Assembly: GCA_016748015.1 (NCBI GenBank)
Contig: JAAOMT010000128.1
Location: forward strand, 2,441,426 to 2,505,425
DNA length: 64,000 nt
Source: Geosiphon pyriformis
Taxonomy: Eukaryota > Glomeromycota > Glomeromycetes > Archaeosporales > Geosiphonaceae
Direction of reading: 5' to 3'
Numbering within the stretch: the first letter of the stretch is position 1; each line of letters starts with the position of its first letter. Both the position numbers and the translations under genes were made by a program. Below the pieces are notes generated by a model. That model saw only the letters and a list, made by a program, of their open reading frames with translations. It ran no database searches and was not told the DNA's origin. Positions 1 through 13,153 of this stretch are shown piece by piece.

Positions 1-462
1 ACGTTTGCGATACACTTGGGAAACTTTGCCTTCCCGACCTTTGTTGCTCCCACGAACAATTCGAACTTCATCATCTTTTCGAATCGGGACTGATCGGGTC
101 TTAAGAGATTGAAAAGAATTTAGTTCAAAGAAAATGGCAAGGGGTGTTGTAAATCTAATTTTAGTTTTCCTTATAAAAACGAGGTATATAATGTAACTCA
201 CATTATACTTTTCCCGAAGATCCTTAGCTAATGCCGCACTCATAATTTTTCTACGGACAGAAGAAGGTGCGCTAAAGTGTGCCTTCCTGCTCTTACGTCT
301 TGAAGAGCTCACGTCTAAATACCCACCACCAACATAGAAGTTTATTAGTCTTCCATTGAAAGAGAATAAATGAAATAGCAGGGACATCCATCCTTAATAT
401 CTCTTTATCCATTAAAGGTTTTCAGGTGGGCCCAACTTCTGACCTTTAGAAAATTTTGCCAT
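1..462 (-). CDS. RPL26: Ribosomal protein uL24 (RPL26), 3' part cut by window edge
   Basis: Component of the large cytosolic ribosomal subunit near the peptide exit tunnel (family knowledge). Three exons can be read on the minus strand: 462-444, 314-202 and 99 to the left edge. The introns (443-315, 201-100) have GT-AG ends and leave the frame open. The 77 visible codons begin [20 protein letters not shown], then [11 protein letters not shown] and, after intron 2, the diagnostic VPIRKDDEV and [18 protein letters not shown] segments of eukaryotic uL24. The start is chosen because the short first exon joins so that its last G plus AC makes the conserved Asp codon. About half of the usual 140-145 residues are visible; the KOW-motif C-terminal half lies outside. 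No defect is seen in the visible part. Confidence 0.93.
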
Positions 463-1058
463 ATCTTTCACCAGGAGTTATATAAAAGTAAATCAAGCAG
501 GGACGCTTCAAAAATTTGTACATTTCGTGACTTTAGTGACACAATTTGAATATCAATCAATCAATGTGTAACCTTGATCAGAAGTTGTGCCAAATTTATT
601 ATTACCGTCCGAGAAGCTAACAACCCTAAAATGCAGCCTAAATCTTAAACAAGCACCCATTAGATTTGGCAGCTCATCAATAAATTTGATAGAACATTTT
701 ATCATATCTAACAGAAAAACTGATGGGTTTTAGAGAAGCGCTAGTTTTGTAATAAGTGATGGGGCCCTCCCCCCCCCTCCCTCCAATATATTGGAGGTGA
801 TAGGGCCTGATCACATTGACCCACCCATCTCCACATTAAGTTTTCAATCAAGACATGATAACATCAATCCCCAAAATGATTACATTAGACCATGACATAG
901 ATCCCAAGGAGGGGCTACAGGAAGAGTCTTTGCACTTTACTGACTTTAGCATTTGAACCTAAAAACTGCCAACCACCCTTTCCCCCATATCTATCAAAAA
1001 TACTTGAATTAAGATACAGGAAAAGTAAACTTGTCTGATATTGTGAAATATGGATGGG
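463..1058. promoter_or_regulatory. Intergenic region upstream of RPL26 and downstream of SKI3
   Basis: This interval lies between the RPL26 start codon and the SKI3 stop codon and must contain the RPL26 promoter. It holds a C-rich tract (about 761-780) running into a perfect 18-bp palindrome at 780-797 (CCTCCAATATATTGGAGG). No coding exon was recognised. Assigning promoter function is inference from position only. Confidence 0.4.
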
Positions 1059-4000
1059 TTAGATTGAATTATCAGAGTGGAATGCAATTTTATTCTGACG
1101 GGTACAAAGTCCAATCCCAAGCAGGGACCACCCCAATAAATTCCATGGTGCCAGGACCAGAGCGCGCTGTGTCAAAAAAACTGGATCGTCCGTGGGAATC
1201 TCCCCCGTAACTTTTCCTGGCTCCTCTACTTCATTTTCAGCCGAGTTTGCAATTAAAGCAGTTGCAAAGTTACAATATAGCTTGAATTTTTGGATTGTTG
1301 TAATACTAAGAGCGGCCAAAGAAGATGGATTGGAAACGAGAACAAGTGTAGATTTTGCCGAGGAAACTGCGGGTTTAAAAGAGCCAATGCTAATGAGGTG
1401 GTCTGTTAGGTTTAACCAATGCACTAGGTCCGTGGGTTTGACCTGTACTGATCTTATCAGCGATAATGTTGCTTGTTTCTCCGATCCCTTTAAAGTATAA
1501 TTTTGCCAAAGCATTAGTGATTTGATTTAAATATTAGAGTTTGAGTGTAAAAGATCAAGAATGTTAAAAGGAAAATTAATGTTACCTGCAAAAGAAAATA
1601 ACGAGATAACAGGAAACTTATTTCATTCTTTTGATCAATTTCATCTGTTTAAAATCAAGAGTATGCTATGAATAAGTCACCCGTTGAGAAACTAAAGAGA
1701 CAGCAAACTTACATGTGACGTGCAAAGGCAATTTTGTGATCTCCTGCAATGCTGCATTGGCTAGGGTATTGTCTTCTTGAATTAATCCCATAGCGCATAG
1801 GCCCAAGATAGCGGGGAGATGACTGGGGTTGTTGGATATGCTAAATGCAATATAAAGGATGAATGGAAAAACTCTTCAAACCATTTGTAAAATATTTTGT
1901 AATAAAATCTTACCATCGAAATAGCTCTTCTTTGGCTAGATTCCTATGCTCTTCTCCTCTCAATGCCCAGAGAACTTGGGATAAGAGCACCACAACATCT
2001 TTGTGAACCTCCTCAATCCCTAAGCCAACTTCGGTTGCATTTAAAGCATTTTCGAACATTTCCAAAGAATTTTTTAATTGGTTGCTGAAATAATAAGCTA
2101 ATCCAGCACCCAATTGGCTATATATTTGAAATGAACCAAAATCTCTTCCTTCCATTGCCTTCAACGCTGCCTCATGGGCAGCAATTGAGCCCGTAAAGTC
2201 ACCAATAGCACATAAAACCCGTCCCAGATTGGCTTGTAAACAATCTAAGTATTTTGCTTGAATAATATCACAAAGGCCTTCCGAATTATGAAGAGTCTCT
2301 TCGATTGTTTTTATAGCATTAGCGAAGGCTTCAGCAGCTTCTGATGACTGATAAAGTTGCTCTAACATTAAACCCGATAAGTTCAATGCAGCTATATCAT
2401 CGGGCCGTTGCTCGATTAGCTTTTGTAAGGCAAATAAAGGAGAAACGAGAGAAGTATCCTCGAAAAAAGTCTTAGAACAGATATGTTTAAACGATTGACA
2501 GGCAAAACCATAATTCCCTTCTACCTTCAGAAACCGAGTTTTACAAATGAAAGTGAAATAAGTAGGAATTTTTTTAACAAATTGGTATACAAATTTGAAT
2601 AAAAAAATGTATACCAAATCACCGGGTCCGCTAATATCAAAAGCATGCTCAAACAGATCAAGCGCTTCCTCACTTCCTAATAATTTTGCAACGTATGCTT
2701 GGCCAAACCATGCTGGGGCAAAGTCGGGATCAAGAGTATGAGCTGCAGTGAATGCTTGATTTGCCAGCTCTGAATCTGAGTTCATCAGATAAAGAAAGCC
2801 AATATTCGTCCATGAAACCGGATCCTTAAATAGAAATAATTATAAGTGCAAAGATTAATAATGTTCTGGTATCATCGAGATTTCAGCGAATGAAAGTTGT
2901 AAAGAAAACCTTGGGTGAATAATCCATAGCCATGATGAAAGCATGTTGACTCAGTTTTGTATTAATGGAAGAAGTGATTACGCCGAGATCATTCCAAAAA
3001 TTATGATTCGTTGGTTCTAGCCTTAGAGCCCCTTTAATACAGCTTATTGCGATGTTTAAATAGACGGAGAAGTTTTCTTGGGAAAACTTTTTAAATGAAT
3101 TTTTCATGTGTACGAATAGCCAATAATAAGATATTGCAAGGTCATGCCAATAAGCAGAATTGATGTCGGAGTTATTTCCGTTCAAGTAGATCGCATATTT
3201 ATAAGCAACACAAGCGCCCTTTAAAAACGTTGTGAGAGTATCATTTTCAAAATCGCCTCCCATATCTTTATTGAATCCAGTGCTATCAAGCCCTTTTGGC
3301 ATTTGTGAGATTCTATCAATATCAGATGTATTTGTAATTTCAATGATTTGACTCAAAGCTTCCAAGGGAATCAAATGCAAATAACTGGGTATCAATTTTG
3401 CAGTAAAGCAAATGTCCCCAATTAATTTCCAAAGGCTCTGAATACTATTGTTGATTTGAACAGCGCGAAGCATATTCTCTAATCCCTCCGCCAAGGCATC
3501 AGCCGAACGACCATAGTATCCATTGTGATAGTACTCAATTGCAAGTGCTAGATAACAATCACCGCAACCTTTTAACGATGGCAAGTGATTGGGTTGTCCC
3601 TTGGTTTCTGCCTTTTTTATGATCAATTTGTATTGATCGATTGCGTCATTGTACAATCCTAATCGTTGTTTTATATTGGCGATTTGATAGTAAGCATATA
3701 TAGAAAAAGGATCCAATTCGGTAGCTCTTATAAACGCTTTCATGGAAGCGATGAATCGACCTTCTTGTCGATAAGCTTCTGCTAGGCCCTCCCAACAATG
3801 GATATCTTTAGTATCAGACCTCAAGGCTGTTTGAAAAGCTGTAATTGCGTCGATATTATTTTGTTTTGTCTGCGAATACACCAAGCAAAAAAATTATTAT
3901 AAAACGAGGAAAACTCTTTTAAATTTGAAAGTCTGTTTTACCAATTCTAAAAATCCCAACCGTTTCCAAGCCCACGCTGCTCTAAAGTTTGCTTGTATTG

Positions 4001-6676
4001 CTGTACGATACACTGCCTCTGCTAATTCAGGCTTCCCATCCGATTGGTAGTAATGACTTAATTGCAATCCAGCCTCTTCGTCATTCGCTTCTAGCGAGAA
4101 GGCCTTTTCATAACATTTCTTTGCCCTGATAGAGTCACTCGCGATTAGGCGATAATAATGACCAATGAAAGTAAAAGCGTTTGCAAGATGAGGATCAAGC
4201 TTAATAGCTTGAATAAATTGGTTGTAAGCGTAATTTTTATCACTCCGGTATTCACCTAGATAAAAGAGGTAAAATTATATCAACAGAGAGTATCCTTCAA
4301 TAGATTAACTAAATTTACCATTTTTTTCCCAATATATCCGGCCAAGTCGATAGTAATGAAGCGGGAATGAGTTGGACATCTTAATAGCCTCCGCACACAT
4401 TCTTTCAGCTTCTTCCAAGTTTCCTAAGGAAAATTGAATCCATGCTAATTCACCTTGAACCAGGTGATTATCAGGTTCCAATTTTAAGGCTTTATCTAAA
4501 GTTGCTAAAGCTTCGGTATACTGCTTTTGATGCGAAAAGATTACGCTGATACCCTATAATAAGCATTCCCTTGAGAATAAGTTCATTAAATTTACTGCCA
4601 AATTAAGTGCTAAAACTAGAGAAGCTTGCCAAAAGAGCAGATACGCTATACGGATCTTGATTTAATATCTTTTGATATAAAGGAAGTGCGTCTGTATAAT
4701 GTCTACTACCAAGATTCAAATAGCAATTGGCGATACATAAGTCTAAAGAACGCTGATACCTAATTAAGGAAATTATTTTTGTGTAATTCAACACTTTTAA
4801 TTGACGGAGAATTAATTAAATTAAATAAAAAAACAAAAGCTTACCGTTTTAGTACTACTCCAGTTAATTTGGATAGATTAGTGGAGTGTTCATGTCCAGC
4901 CATAGCATACTCCAGAGCAGAATCATAATCTTTCGAATTATGATATAACCAGCTTATCGAGAGATGACCAAACAAGCTATTGGACGCTAAGGCAAAACCT
5001 TCCTAACAAAAAATTGTTTGTAGTGTAAGCAGATTATATCATTTTTACCTAATTTGGCCTGAAAAGGATATATATGTCTTTGATTTACGTTGTAAAGTTC
5101 AATTGCTTCATCTAACAGCCCACCGTTTTTATGCAGAAAATATCCTCTGATCATAATGGAAAGACCAGCATCAGGAAATTTCTCCGAATATTCTCTTAAC
5201 AAGTTTTCGTCATAATCATCTGCATGGATGCTTCACGTTAGATTTCATAAGCATATGAATTTATGATAAAAAGATTTTGATACCCGAAGAATAAGAATCA
5301 GTGCTTTCAATTAGAATTTCATAAGGCAAAGGTGAATCCGTATTTTGCTTGACCAAGATTCTCGCCATTAAATGAAGTTTTTCACGCAACTATGAGAACA
5401 AAATCAAATATAATTAATGAAATATATAAGCACCGAGAAACTGGTGAAATAAGTAAGTCAAATTATACACGAGACTTCTCCTCGTGAAGAACAGCCATAA
5501 GTTTCTTCTGAATATGAGCAACATATTTCAAAGTTATATCATTGGAATCGGTATAATCATCAGATGGAGCAAGTTCCAGCAAGCTTTCATATATTTCTTC
5601 TAGCTAATATATAGTATTTGGAAGTTAAATTTCTCAAATTGGAAAAAAAGTCTGTTTTAAGCACATGAATTTGATGTACCTGAGAATTTGAGTAGACTTC
5701 ATTCTCTACTTGAGCTTTGATGGTAACATGCGGGCCAGCATTCAGTCTTTGCCGACGCCTCTCAACTTCTCGCACTAGGGTCTCAGATTCCTCTATCTCA
5801 AGCAATTCGCGGATTTTTGAAAACGTCTGAATAGGTTTAGGGACCCCTTCCAAATTTTGAATCATCTCAAAGCAAGGACTTCCAGGCAACATATACTTTA
5901 AAACGGCAACATGCTTTGAATAAAAAAGGGGTTATTTTTTGATGAAATTCATAAAAAATATTCAAATAAAAATTTGTCCAAAAATTTTCATACCGATAGT
6001 CGATTTCTTTGTTTGTCTCGATGCAAATTGATTAGTTTATTGATTGTATCGAGAATATTTTTAACATCTTTTCTAAAATTCCAGGTTTGATAAAAACGTT
6101 CATTACAAAAATTTTTGGGGATTTCAATCATATTAATTAAATATAATACAAACATGAAAAAGATATATATATTTTTAAGACCTGTCGATGTAACGGTTCA
6201 AACATTGATCCAGGGTTTCAGCTAATTTGACCCAATTATTTTGTTTTTCATAAAACTTCTCAAGGCCCTGATAATGAAATTTACATTAATAATTTTAGTG
6301 TTAATAAAATCGCCCTTTTGATTTTCTTTCAAGGTTAAAAAGCTCAGAATCATCAGAGCTGTAGAGCTCAAATACCTCCCAGGCCAAGGATTTGATACTA
6401 TTAATCTCGATGGCTTTTTGATAAGCTTGGAGACTCTCCTCAAGCCGGTTAAGGTTTTGATATATGACTCCAAGAAACACATAGCTTTTCAAAGAAATAA
6501 GATTTTTTGAAAAAATCTAATAAAGGCGGAAACTTGAAAACAAGGACTTACGCATTGTAATTGTCAGGTTCGTATTGTAGAACTTTCTCGCAGTTTTTGA
6601 GCGCTTCTTCATAATGTTTCACTTGTAATGCGTCCTTAGCTAACTTTAATGCATTTTTAACATAATTCTGCGACAT
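1059..6676 (-). CDS. SKI3: SKI3-like TPR scaffold of the Ski complex (multi-exon)
   Basis: Ski3 (TTC37/SKIC3 in animals) is the tetratricopeptide scaffold that holds the Ski2 helicase and Ski8 and feeds RNA to the cytoplasmic exosome for 3'-5' decay (family knowledge). The N-terminus is one TPR-like hairpin after another: KDALQVKHYEEALKNCEKVL, then YVFLGVIYQNLNRLEESLQA. TPR signatures recur to the C-terminus (for example CWEGLAEAYRQEGRF and YYQIANIKQRLGLYNDAIDQ). Exons read directly: 6676-6552, 6484-6376, 6267-6182, then about ten short ones through 3960-6060, then 3869-2910, 2824-1914, 1840-1713, 1644-1586 and 1487-1059, all with GT-AG junctions that keep phase. The stop follows HSDNSI. The predicted length is well over 1000 residues, as expected for Ski3. 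It starts 199 bp from NPRL3 on the opposite strand. I did not resolve every middle exon, so the exact protein is uncertain although the identity is fairly firm. Confidence 0.85.
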
Positions 6677-6875
6677 GATTTGGTATTTAGGAAACTATTA
6701 GTTTCACATAACTTTAAACCTAATCAAATAACTTTTGATGTGTAGGTTATATTAATAGTAGTGACGTATATTCATATTATCACCGCCGAAATTTGTTTCC
6801 CCTCTAAAAATCAGATTCCAGAAGTGCGAAGGATTTGACCCATAGTTTTTTGACAAATGACCAAATATAAAAAGA
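6677..6875. promoter_or_regulatory. Shared divergent promoter region SKI3 / NPRL3
   Basis: Only 199 bp separate the SKI3 ATG (minus) from the NPRL3 ATG (plus). Both 5' UTRs and core promoters must lie here or overlap the genes. The region is AT-rich with no clear consensus TATA box. Bidirectional control is inferred from geometry. Confidence 0.5.
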
Positions 6876-9062
6876 ATGAGTGCGTCCCTTTTGGCCATCA
6901 TGCTTGTTATTGATAACAGTCGTGGGCACCATTTTGTCTTTCATTATCCTAAAGATCCCAAAAGGCGTGTAGAAAATATTTCAGCCCCCCAAAACGACAG
7001 TGTTGATCAGGATCTTGAACGCAATAATGATTTGCTGGGTAGCTATTTTATCAACTGGCCTTATACCCCTTCCGATGATGCAGAAAAAAGGATAGGAAGA
7101 TCTCGTTTCGAAGATGAACCTGACGAGACTGAAAATATAATCGCTAAGCAAGGAACTCTTCAAGGTGCTAGTGAAAATGAATCACATGGAAGAGCAGCAT
7201 TCGAAGAAAAATTATTTGGATTTAAAACTTCCTTTCTTGCTGACATTCTTTCCCCAAAATTGAAGAGCTCGAAAAAGTTTCAATTAACCATAGATGAACT
7301 GACATTTGTGGGACAACCTGTTTTCTTGAGTAGTGACCGCTCTGGCTCTAATAACGAGAGCACAAAAATAGAATACAATACCAAGGGTGCTCAAAGTCCT
7401 AATCAAAAAAATCTTGAGCTATTTCAAGAAAATGGTCACGAATCATTAGAAGACCCTTGCGCTGCTCCATCAGATAATAATCATAGCCCTAATTCAACTA
7501 TGAAATACTCAAAAGAGCAGCAGTCTCATCTCACCCTCTTTCATCTTGTTTTTGTACTTGAACCACCCGAACTAGAACTCAATCGTCAAATTGAAAATAT
7601 CTATAAGCACGTTATTACGAAACTGACAGCTGCCTTGAGATACGAGCAACTCAGATGTGATTATGTCCTTATTGAGGCCGAAAAAATTTTATCCATCAAA
7701 GATGAAGGGATGATTGCAAGTATGAGTAAAAATTCAACCTATCCATTTCTCGTCTTTACGGTAGTTGCTGAATTATAAAAAATTTTATTTTCGATTTTCT
7801 AATCGGAGAAAGACAAAACTTTTGACGATATAATGGAAACGACAATTAAACAAAGTTCGCTTGCAAAAACAATCGCGCAAGTTTACCACTCCATTTCTTC
7901 TGATTCGATAGCGCACGTGATAATCAATGATTATATCGATCTTTCTTTACAAATACCACCACTGGCACCTTCGCTCTTTTTCTCTCCTTTGGATAATGAT
8001 AGAGATTGGTACGAATACGCTCATTTTCCAGTAATTGCGCCTTATCACACTTTACTTCTTCTTGAAGATCCCGAAGAAATTTTAAAAAGTATGCCGTTAG
8101 ATGCAAATCCGACATTGGTTCAATTGATTCAAATTTTGACTCCAACGCAACGGTATGTTCAAATTGATTGTCAAGATTTAAAATGTGATTTAACAATTCA
8201 TAATATGCCAAATTTCAAAGTTTGGCAGATCTTTGTACTTTGTTGGACTGTTCATTAGCACAGATTTATAGACTAGCTGCTCATCTTATTTATTGGCGAA
8301 AAGCAAAGTTGATCAATGTTATAAGCGTGAGGAATGTTTATGTGATTAGTCCCACAGCAGATCTGAACTCGTGGGTATTACTTATTATGAAATATTGCTC
8401 TTCAATTCATATGATGTTTTTGAAACCATTTATTCTTTTATTTTATGAAGATTATCTAGCCTCAATGCAGATTTTAATCATATATTTGATCGTGATCTTT
8501 TCGGTTTTCTTGCGTTATTGGCTACACCTAAGCCGTATGCTGGGATTATCCCTTCAAAAGATCATCGCACAATGTATTTGGAAGTGATTACATATTTACT
8601 GCGCAAGGATATTGTAGTGCAGTTGCATGCCTATTTTCTAATAATGATTCCGCATCACATCAAATTGGGACTGAGCTTAGAAGAATATGAAGAAAAGATG
8701 CGAAATACCAGTGTCGAAAATGAGAGTAATGGTCTATCACCAATTATTAGTGATAATAATGCTTTGATATCAGCCCCAGAGCAAGCTAGTCCAATTGAAA
8801 AAGAATGGTTGAAACGAAAAACTTTGAATCAGCCTAAAGAAATAGATGCTTTGTTTGAAAGGTAGGTTTAAAGGGTCAAAATCTTGCCTTTGGATGAAAC
8901 CTCTAATAAAATCTAAAGATTTTTTATTTCAATAGACTTATTAAGTATTTTAATGGAAAACATCACGTGGAGGAGATCCTCTTTCGAGAAAATATATCAC
9001 GAAGGGATCTTAAAATGGTGTTGGGTTTGTTTGATGAGTTAATAACTGTTCTGCGCTATTAA
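6876..9062 (+). CDS. NPR3: Nitrogen permease regulator 3 (NPRL3), GATOR1/SEACIT subunit
   Basis: Npr3/NPRL3 pairs with Npr2 and Iml1/DEPDC5 in GATOR1 (SEACIT), the GTPase-activating complex that shuts down TORC1 at the vacuole or lysosome when amino acids are low (family knowledge). The model is 6876-7719, 7813-8152, 8221-8370, 8460-8861 and 8936-9062: five exons, 1863 nt, 620 residues. All introns are 68-93 bp with GT-AG ends, and the phases close exactly. The N-terminus (LLAIMLVIDNSRGHHFVFHY) starts the longin-like domain. Later family blocks are YHTLLLLEDPEEIL, IYRLAAHLIYWRKAKLI with NVYVISP, VVQLHAYFLIMIP, and the C-terminal LIKYFNGKHHVEEILFRENISR. A low-complexity insert in the N-terminal third (roughly residues 35-205) is longer than in animals, as is common in fungal orthologues. 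No frame damage is seen. Confidence 0.92.
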
Positions 9063-9370
9063 ATCAGAGCGCAACAAATGTTGATTAATGATGATGATCA
9101 TGATGATGATGATGATTATTATTATATTTCAAGAATGCAACATGTTATCAATTTATTGTGCCAATCAGAATTTTAATATGTTAATCCGCACATGTTTCAC
9201 AGTTATTTTGAAGGCATACATTCAACTTTGCCCACTGTAGTTTATATTCAGACCACTAGCTTCGCGATTCTCGCCCTAACCATAGCCTTTCTTTAAGTAT
9301 TTAATCTTGGGCTAGAAATCTTCAAACTCTTTTCTCCCCATTTCCACTCTGCGATCCGACTGTGGTCCAA
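9063..9370. repeat. Intergenic spacer with GAT/ATT trinucleotide microsatellite
   Basis: Spacer between the NPRL3 stop and the RhoGEF ATG. Around 9088-9125 there is an interrupted GATGAT/ATTATT microsatellite. It must also contain the RhoGEF promoter. Nothing else was recognised. Confidence 0.6.
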
Positions 9371-12300
9371 ATGCACGAACCTTCAAGGTCTGTGGGACCA
9401 GATACTGTAAGTAGATCGTTAGCTCTTTTTTTACTTTTAGTTAAATAACTTTTTTATTGCTCAATTATAGCGTGTCCCAGTACACGATGTGCAGCAATCG
9501 CGTCTAAAAGCTAGCGAAAAAACAAGGAACAATCCTTTGACGGATCTTATAGAAACCGAGAAGCAATACGTGGAAGATTTGAAATGTTTACTACAGGTTC
9601 AATAATGTTAAGGAGTGATTGGAGCTATATTTGAGTTTTAACTAAGTCCCTTCCTATTTTTATTTTTCAGAGAGTGACGGCATGTTGGAGCCCAGATAAC
9701 CTCCCACCTGCTGAGCTAGACGCCATTTTTCGATACATGGAAGAGATTTATCGGCAAAATAAACGATTTTGTTCAGTAAATATCTCGTCTCAGGCGTTGA
9801 ATTATAGATTTAGTAAACTTTTGAATGCTTTTCTTTTATGATTTGCCTGAATTAGCATGTAATAAATAGCTCTTTCATCTCTAATCCAGGACTGTTGGAA
9901 AATTAAGAAATCACCTTGTTTGACTTTCTTATCTCTAAAGAGTGGTATTTTCAATAGTTTATTAGATAATTTTCAGAAATTTCTTCACAAAAAAATACTG
10001 ACTGGATGTTGAAAGGGCTATTTATTGCAAATTAATTTGTACCAATCAAACAGAAGAAAACCCTTCAAAGCTTTAAAATAGTCAAATTGTCTCCGGTTTC
10101 GCTTGGCACTTGTAAGCTTACTACACCAAATCTGATTCATGATTGATTTAAACCATTTCTCGATCTACTAGAAACTTGTAAAAATTGGGGCAAATCCTCA
10201 ATCACCCGAAGACTTGGGGGATACCTTGATGGCTTGGGTACTTCATTTTTTGACTTCTCCGAATTGACAAATTATAATTATTAATATCTTGTTAAATTTC
10301 TAAAATTTGTTTAGATCGATGATATGGAAGCTCCTTACACACAGTATTGCCAGCATTTTTTAAAGGGTTTTGACAATTGGCTAATGATTGAAGAGCATGA
10401 AGCACTTCAACAAACCTTAATTGTAACTATACCATTTCCTTATATTTTCGCTGTCTTTAAATAATAATAAATTTGAATTGAATTAACTTTAAATAGAGCA
10501 TCACCGCCGAAAGAAATCGTCCAGTATCACTGGATTTTTTTTTTGAGATGCCACTCACGCGTCTACATTATTACAAAAAATTATACATGGTATTCAATAC
10601 TTTTTATATTTCACAGATTCTTCTGTGATTATTTTTTAACTTAGTTCATCTATCGCAATAGCGCCTTTTAAAAAGTACAGAGCCTGGACGCTCTGATCAT
10701 GACCTCTTGGCAGCAGCAAATGAACGTCTTGACATTCTGGTTGATATGGAAAAGCAAGCCAAAAGTCGTATACAAACGGGCCCAGCCGTCCTTGCTACTC
10801 TACCATTTAAGCAGCTTTCAAAGGATGTCGTCCCAAATTCCCCAAAATCTCCGGTCTCCCCACAAAAAAAAAAGATACAGGAAATAAATGCACAGCAGCA
10901 ATCTCTATCCCCCCAATTGCCTAGATCACCAAAATCACCAAACTCTCAAGGAAATATACCACAACCACCATTATCACCACGTTTGCCAAAATCGATGGCT
11001 TCAGAAAATTTTATGGACAAAGAATTATCAGCACCTTCATCGCTTAATTCCCCTTTTCAAAATAAATTTCCACAAATTTCTGATTTTTCGCGGCAAATCA
11101 ACTGGAATTATGGCCTGAAGGAGCTGGAAGAACAATTAAACATCTCTAGAGTCAAAGACCTGTTTACCAAACAGCCCAGGGTAATATGAAATTCCTTCAA
11201 AGTTTAATTCTTCCCTTCTTAGCCATTAAAATCCTAGTTGTTTCACTTCAGAACGTAAAAATTGCGCTTCGGCCTCCTAACCTTCCCTTCCAACGCGAAA
11301 TACGGCTACATGATAATTTCATAGTGATAATACAACATGAAGATCAACCTATAATGCATAAAGCCCATTTATTTTTATTGACTGATCTCTTGCTCATATG
11401 TCAAATCCTTAACCCGGAGGAAAAACAAAAAAACCCAAACTTTGAATTTTTTCTTTTGTATCCCCCATTAAGTGGGAAACATTTAACAGTCAAGGACTTG
11501 GTTGGTTCTAAAGATGGTTAGGCTTTTAAGGTTTTATAATTTGGCTTGTTACCTTGGTACTAGCAATGTAATTGATACAAAAAATTTTGTTCTACTTTTA
11601 GATCTTTTAGAATTGAAGGTAATGAAAAGAGAAAAAATAATTATACGTGCCGAAAATGAATCTCTCAAGAATGTGTGGTTAAGAGCACTCGGGGAAATTA
11701 TAGATTTTGCTATCAAAGGTATTTTTGATATTTAGTTTTTCTATTAAAAGCCGAACATTGTTATTTATCGAATTCATTAATTATCAATATAGCAAGTGTA
11801 AAACCTCAAGTGAAAACAGACCCTCGTTCATTAAAAGCAGGACCAAATAAAAATCAACAACGGTCTCCTTTATCAGCAAATTCTATGAGAAGTCTGAATT
11901 CTGAGAATACATCTCCCCATGAGTCAGTACCATTCCCACAAACTAATACAGAAAATCAATTGCTTTCACCGCCAGGTATTAGGCCACAGTTACCACAACA
12001 TCTAGTTGGGCCTCAATCTCCCGCATCTTCAAATATAAATCCACAATTCTCTACTCTTTCCGGTGGTGATGATCATTTGAAACAGCAATTTCCATTTAAT
12101 CCTACACTACATATGAACTCTGATCCAAGGCAACCTCCTAACTCCGCTACTAACCTAAACAATGGTTATCCCCTTAAATCACCTGCTAATGGCCCCATTA
12201 CAAGATCTAGAACACCTGATCCCCCACGTAATGCAGGAGGTCAATATCCTGGAGATTATAATCCCTACCCAGCAGAACAAGGTGGTCGTCGTAACGATCC

Positions 12301-13153
12301 CATGGGAACTGACTCTCGAGTACCTAATCGTCAAAGATCGAATTCAATAAATTCTCTTGCTTCTGTTGAGACTATTGCTAAAACTCGCGAAACAATATAT
12401 CAAACTCCTCCAAGCAAAGTTTTTATCTGGAAAGAAAATACATGGAAACCTTTAACTACAAAGGAACGATGCATCATAGAAGTTAGGTTAACCAACGCAA
12501 ACAGATTTTGTTGGGCTATTATTCTAGAAAAAAGTGGACGTATGGTTCTTAATGCATGGATTGTTCCTACGACGACACTGCACCGTGAAACACCTACTGA
12601 TCTTAGTATATCTTGCGAGATAGGTCAAACTAAAGAGTATTATCGAATCAATACACCTCATCCAATAGAGGCTGATCGCTTTCTCCAAAGTCTTAACAAA
12701 GCGAAGCACTACGAGAATGAAAAAATTCTTCAGGTCCAAAATATACCGCAAAACCTTAGTTTACCTACACCCCCACAAATAATGGTTTCTCGTTCCTCTT
12801 CCTTACAAGCTCAAGAAGCAATTCGAGAAGTTGAGCAAACAGTCACCCAAGTAATGGAAACTAGATGTCGAGTATTTTTGCAAAACGATCATGGTGTATG
12901 GACAAATCTCAATTGGGGGCACATGAAATTATCCTTAGAGACCCCGTCACATCGAAAAAGAATAGTAATTAGTTCAGACAAGCAACATACCAAACTTATT
13001 GACGCTATTCTTTCTGAGGATGGCGTTACACGAGTAGGAAAAACTGGTGTCGCAATAACATTGCCTACTCTGGGTTTTATCTATATGCTTCAAATGAAAG
13101 AAGAGAAAACTGCGATTAAAGCATTTGAATTAATGAAAGAGAGGGGAAAATGA
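9371..13153 (+). CDS. DH-PH Rho guanine nucleotide exchange factor
   Basis: Predicted activator of Rho/Rac/Cdc42-type GTPases at the cell cortex (family knowledge). Ten exons close in frame: 9371-9406, 9471-9596, 9671-9775, 10172-10237, 10315-10422, 10497-10589, 10662-11180, 11252-11516, 11602-11718 and 11793-13153, giving 931 residues. The DH (Dbl homology) domain opens with LTDLIETEKQYVEDLKCLL and continues through LPPAELDAIFRYMEEIYR, PQSPEDLGDTLMAW, MPLTRLHYYKKLYMRLLKST and DHDLLAAANERLD. A Pro/Ser-rich loop follows. The PH domain is coded by exons 8 and 9 (REIRLHDNFIVIIQHEDQ to REKIIIRAENESLKNVWLRA). The long last exon has a Pro/Gln/Ser-rich disordered stretch and then two beta-rich segments (from about 12414 and 12866; CRVFLQNDHGVWTNLNWG) that look PH/WH1-like. 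I associate that C-terminal arrangement with fungal RhoGEFs but cannot name the gene. No defects. Confidence 0.88.

Noticed and set aside
9090-9125. GAT/ATT repeat considered as a CRISPR-like or regulatory array
   Set aside because: It is a simple trinucleotide microsatellite with no spacers.
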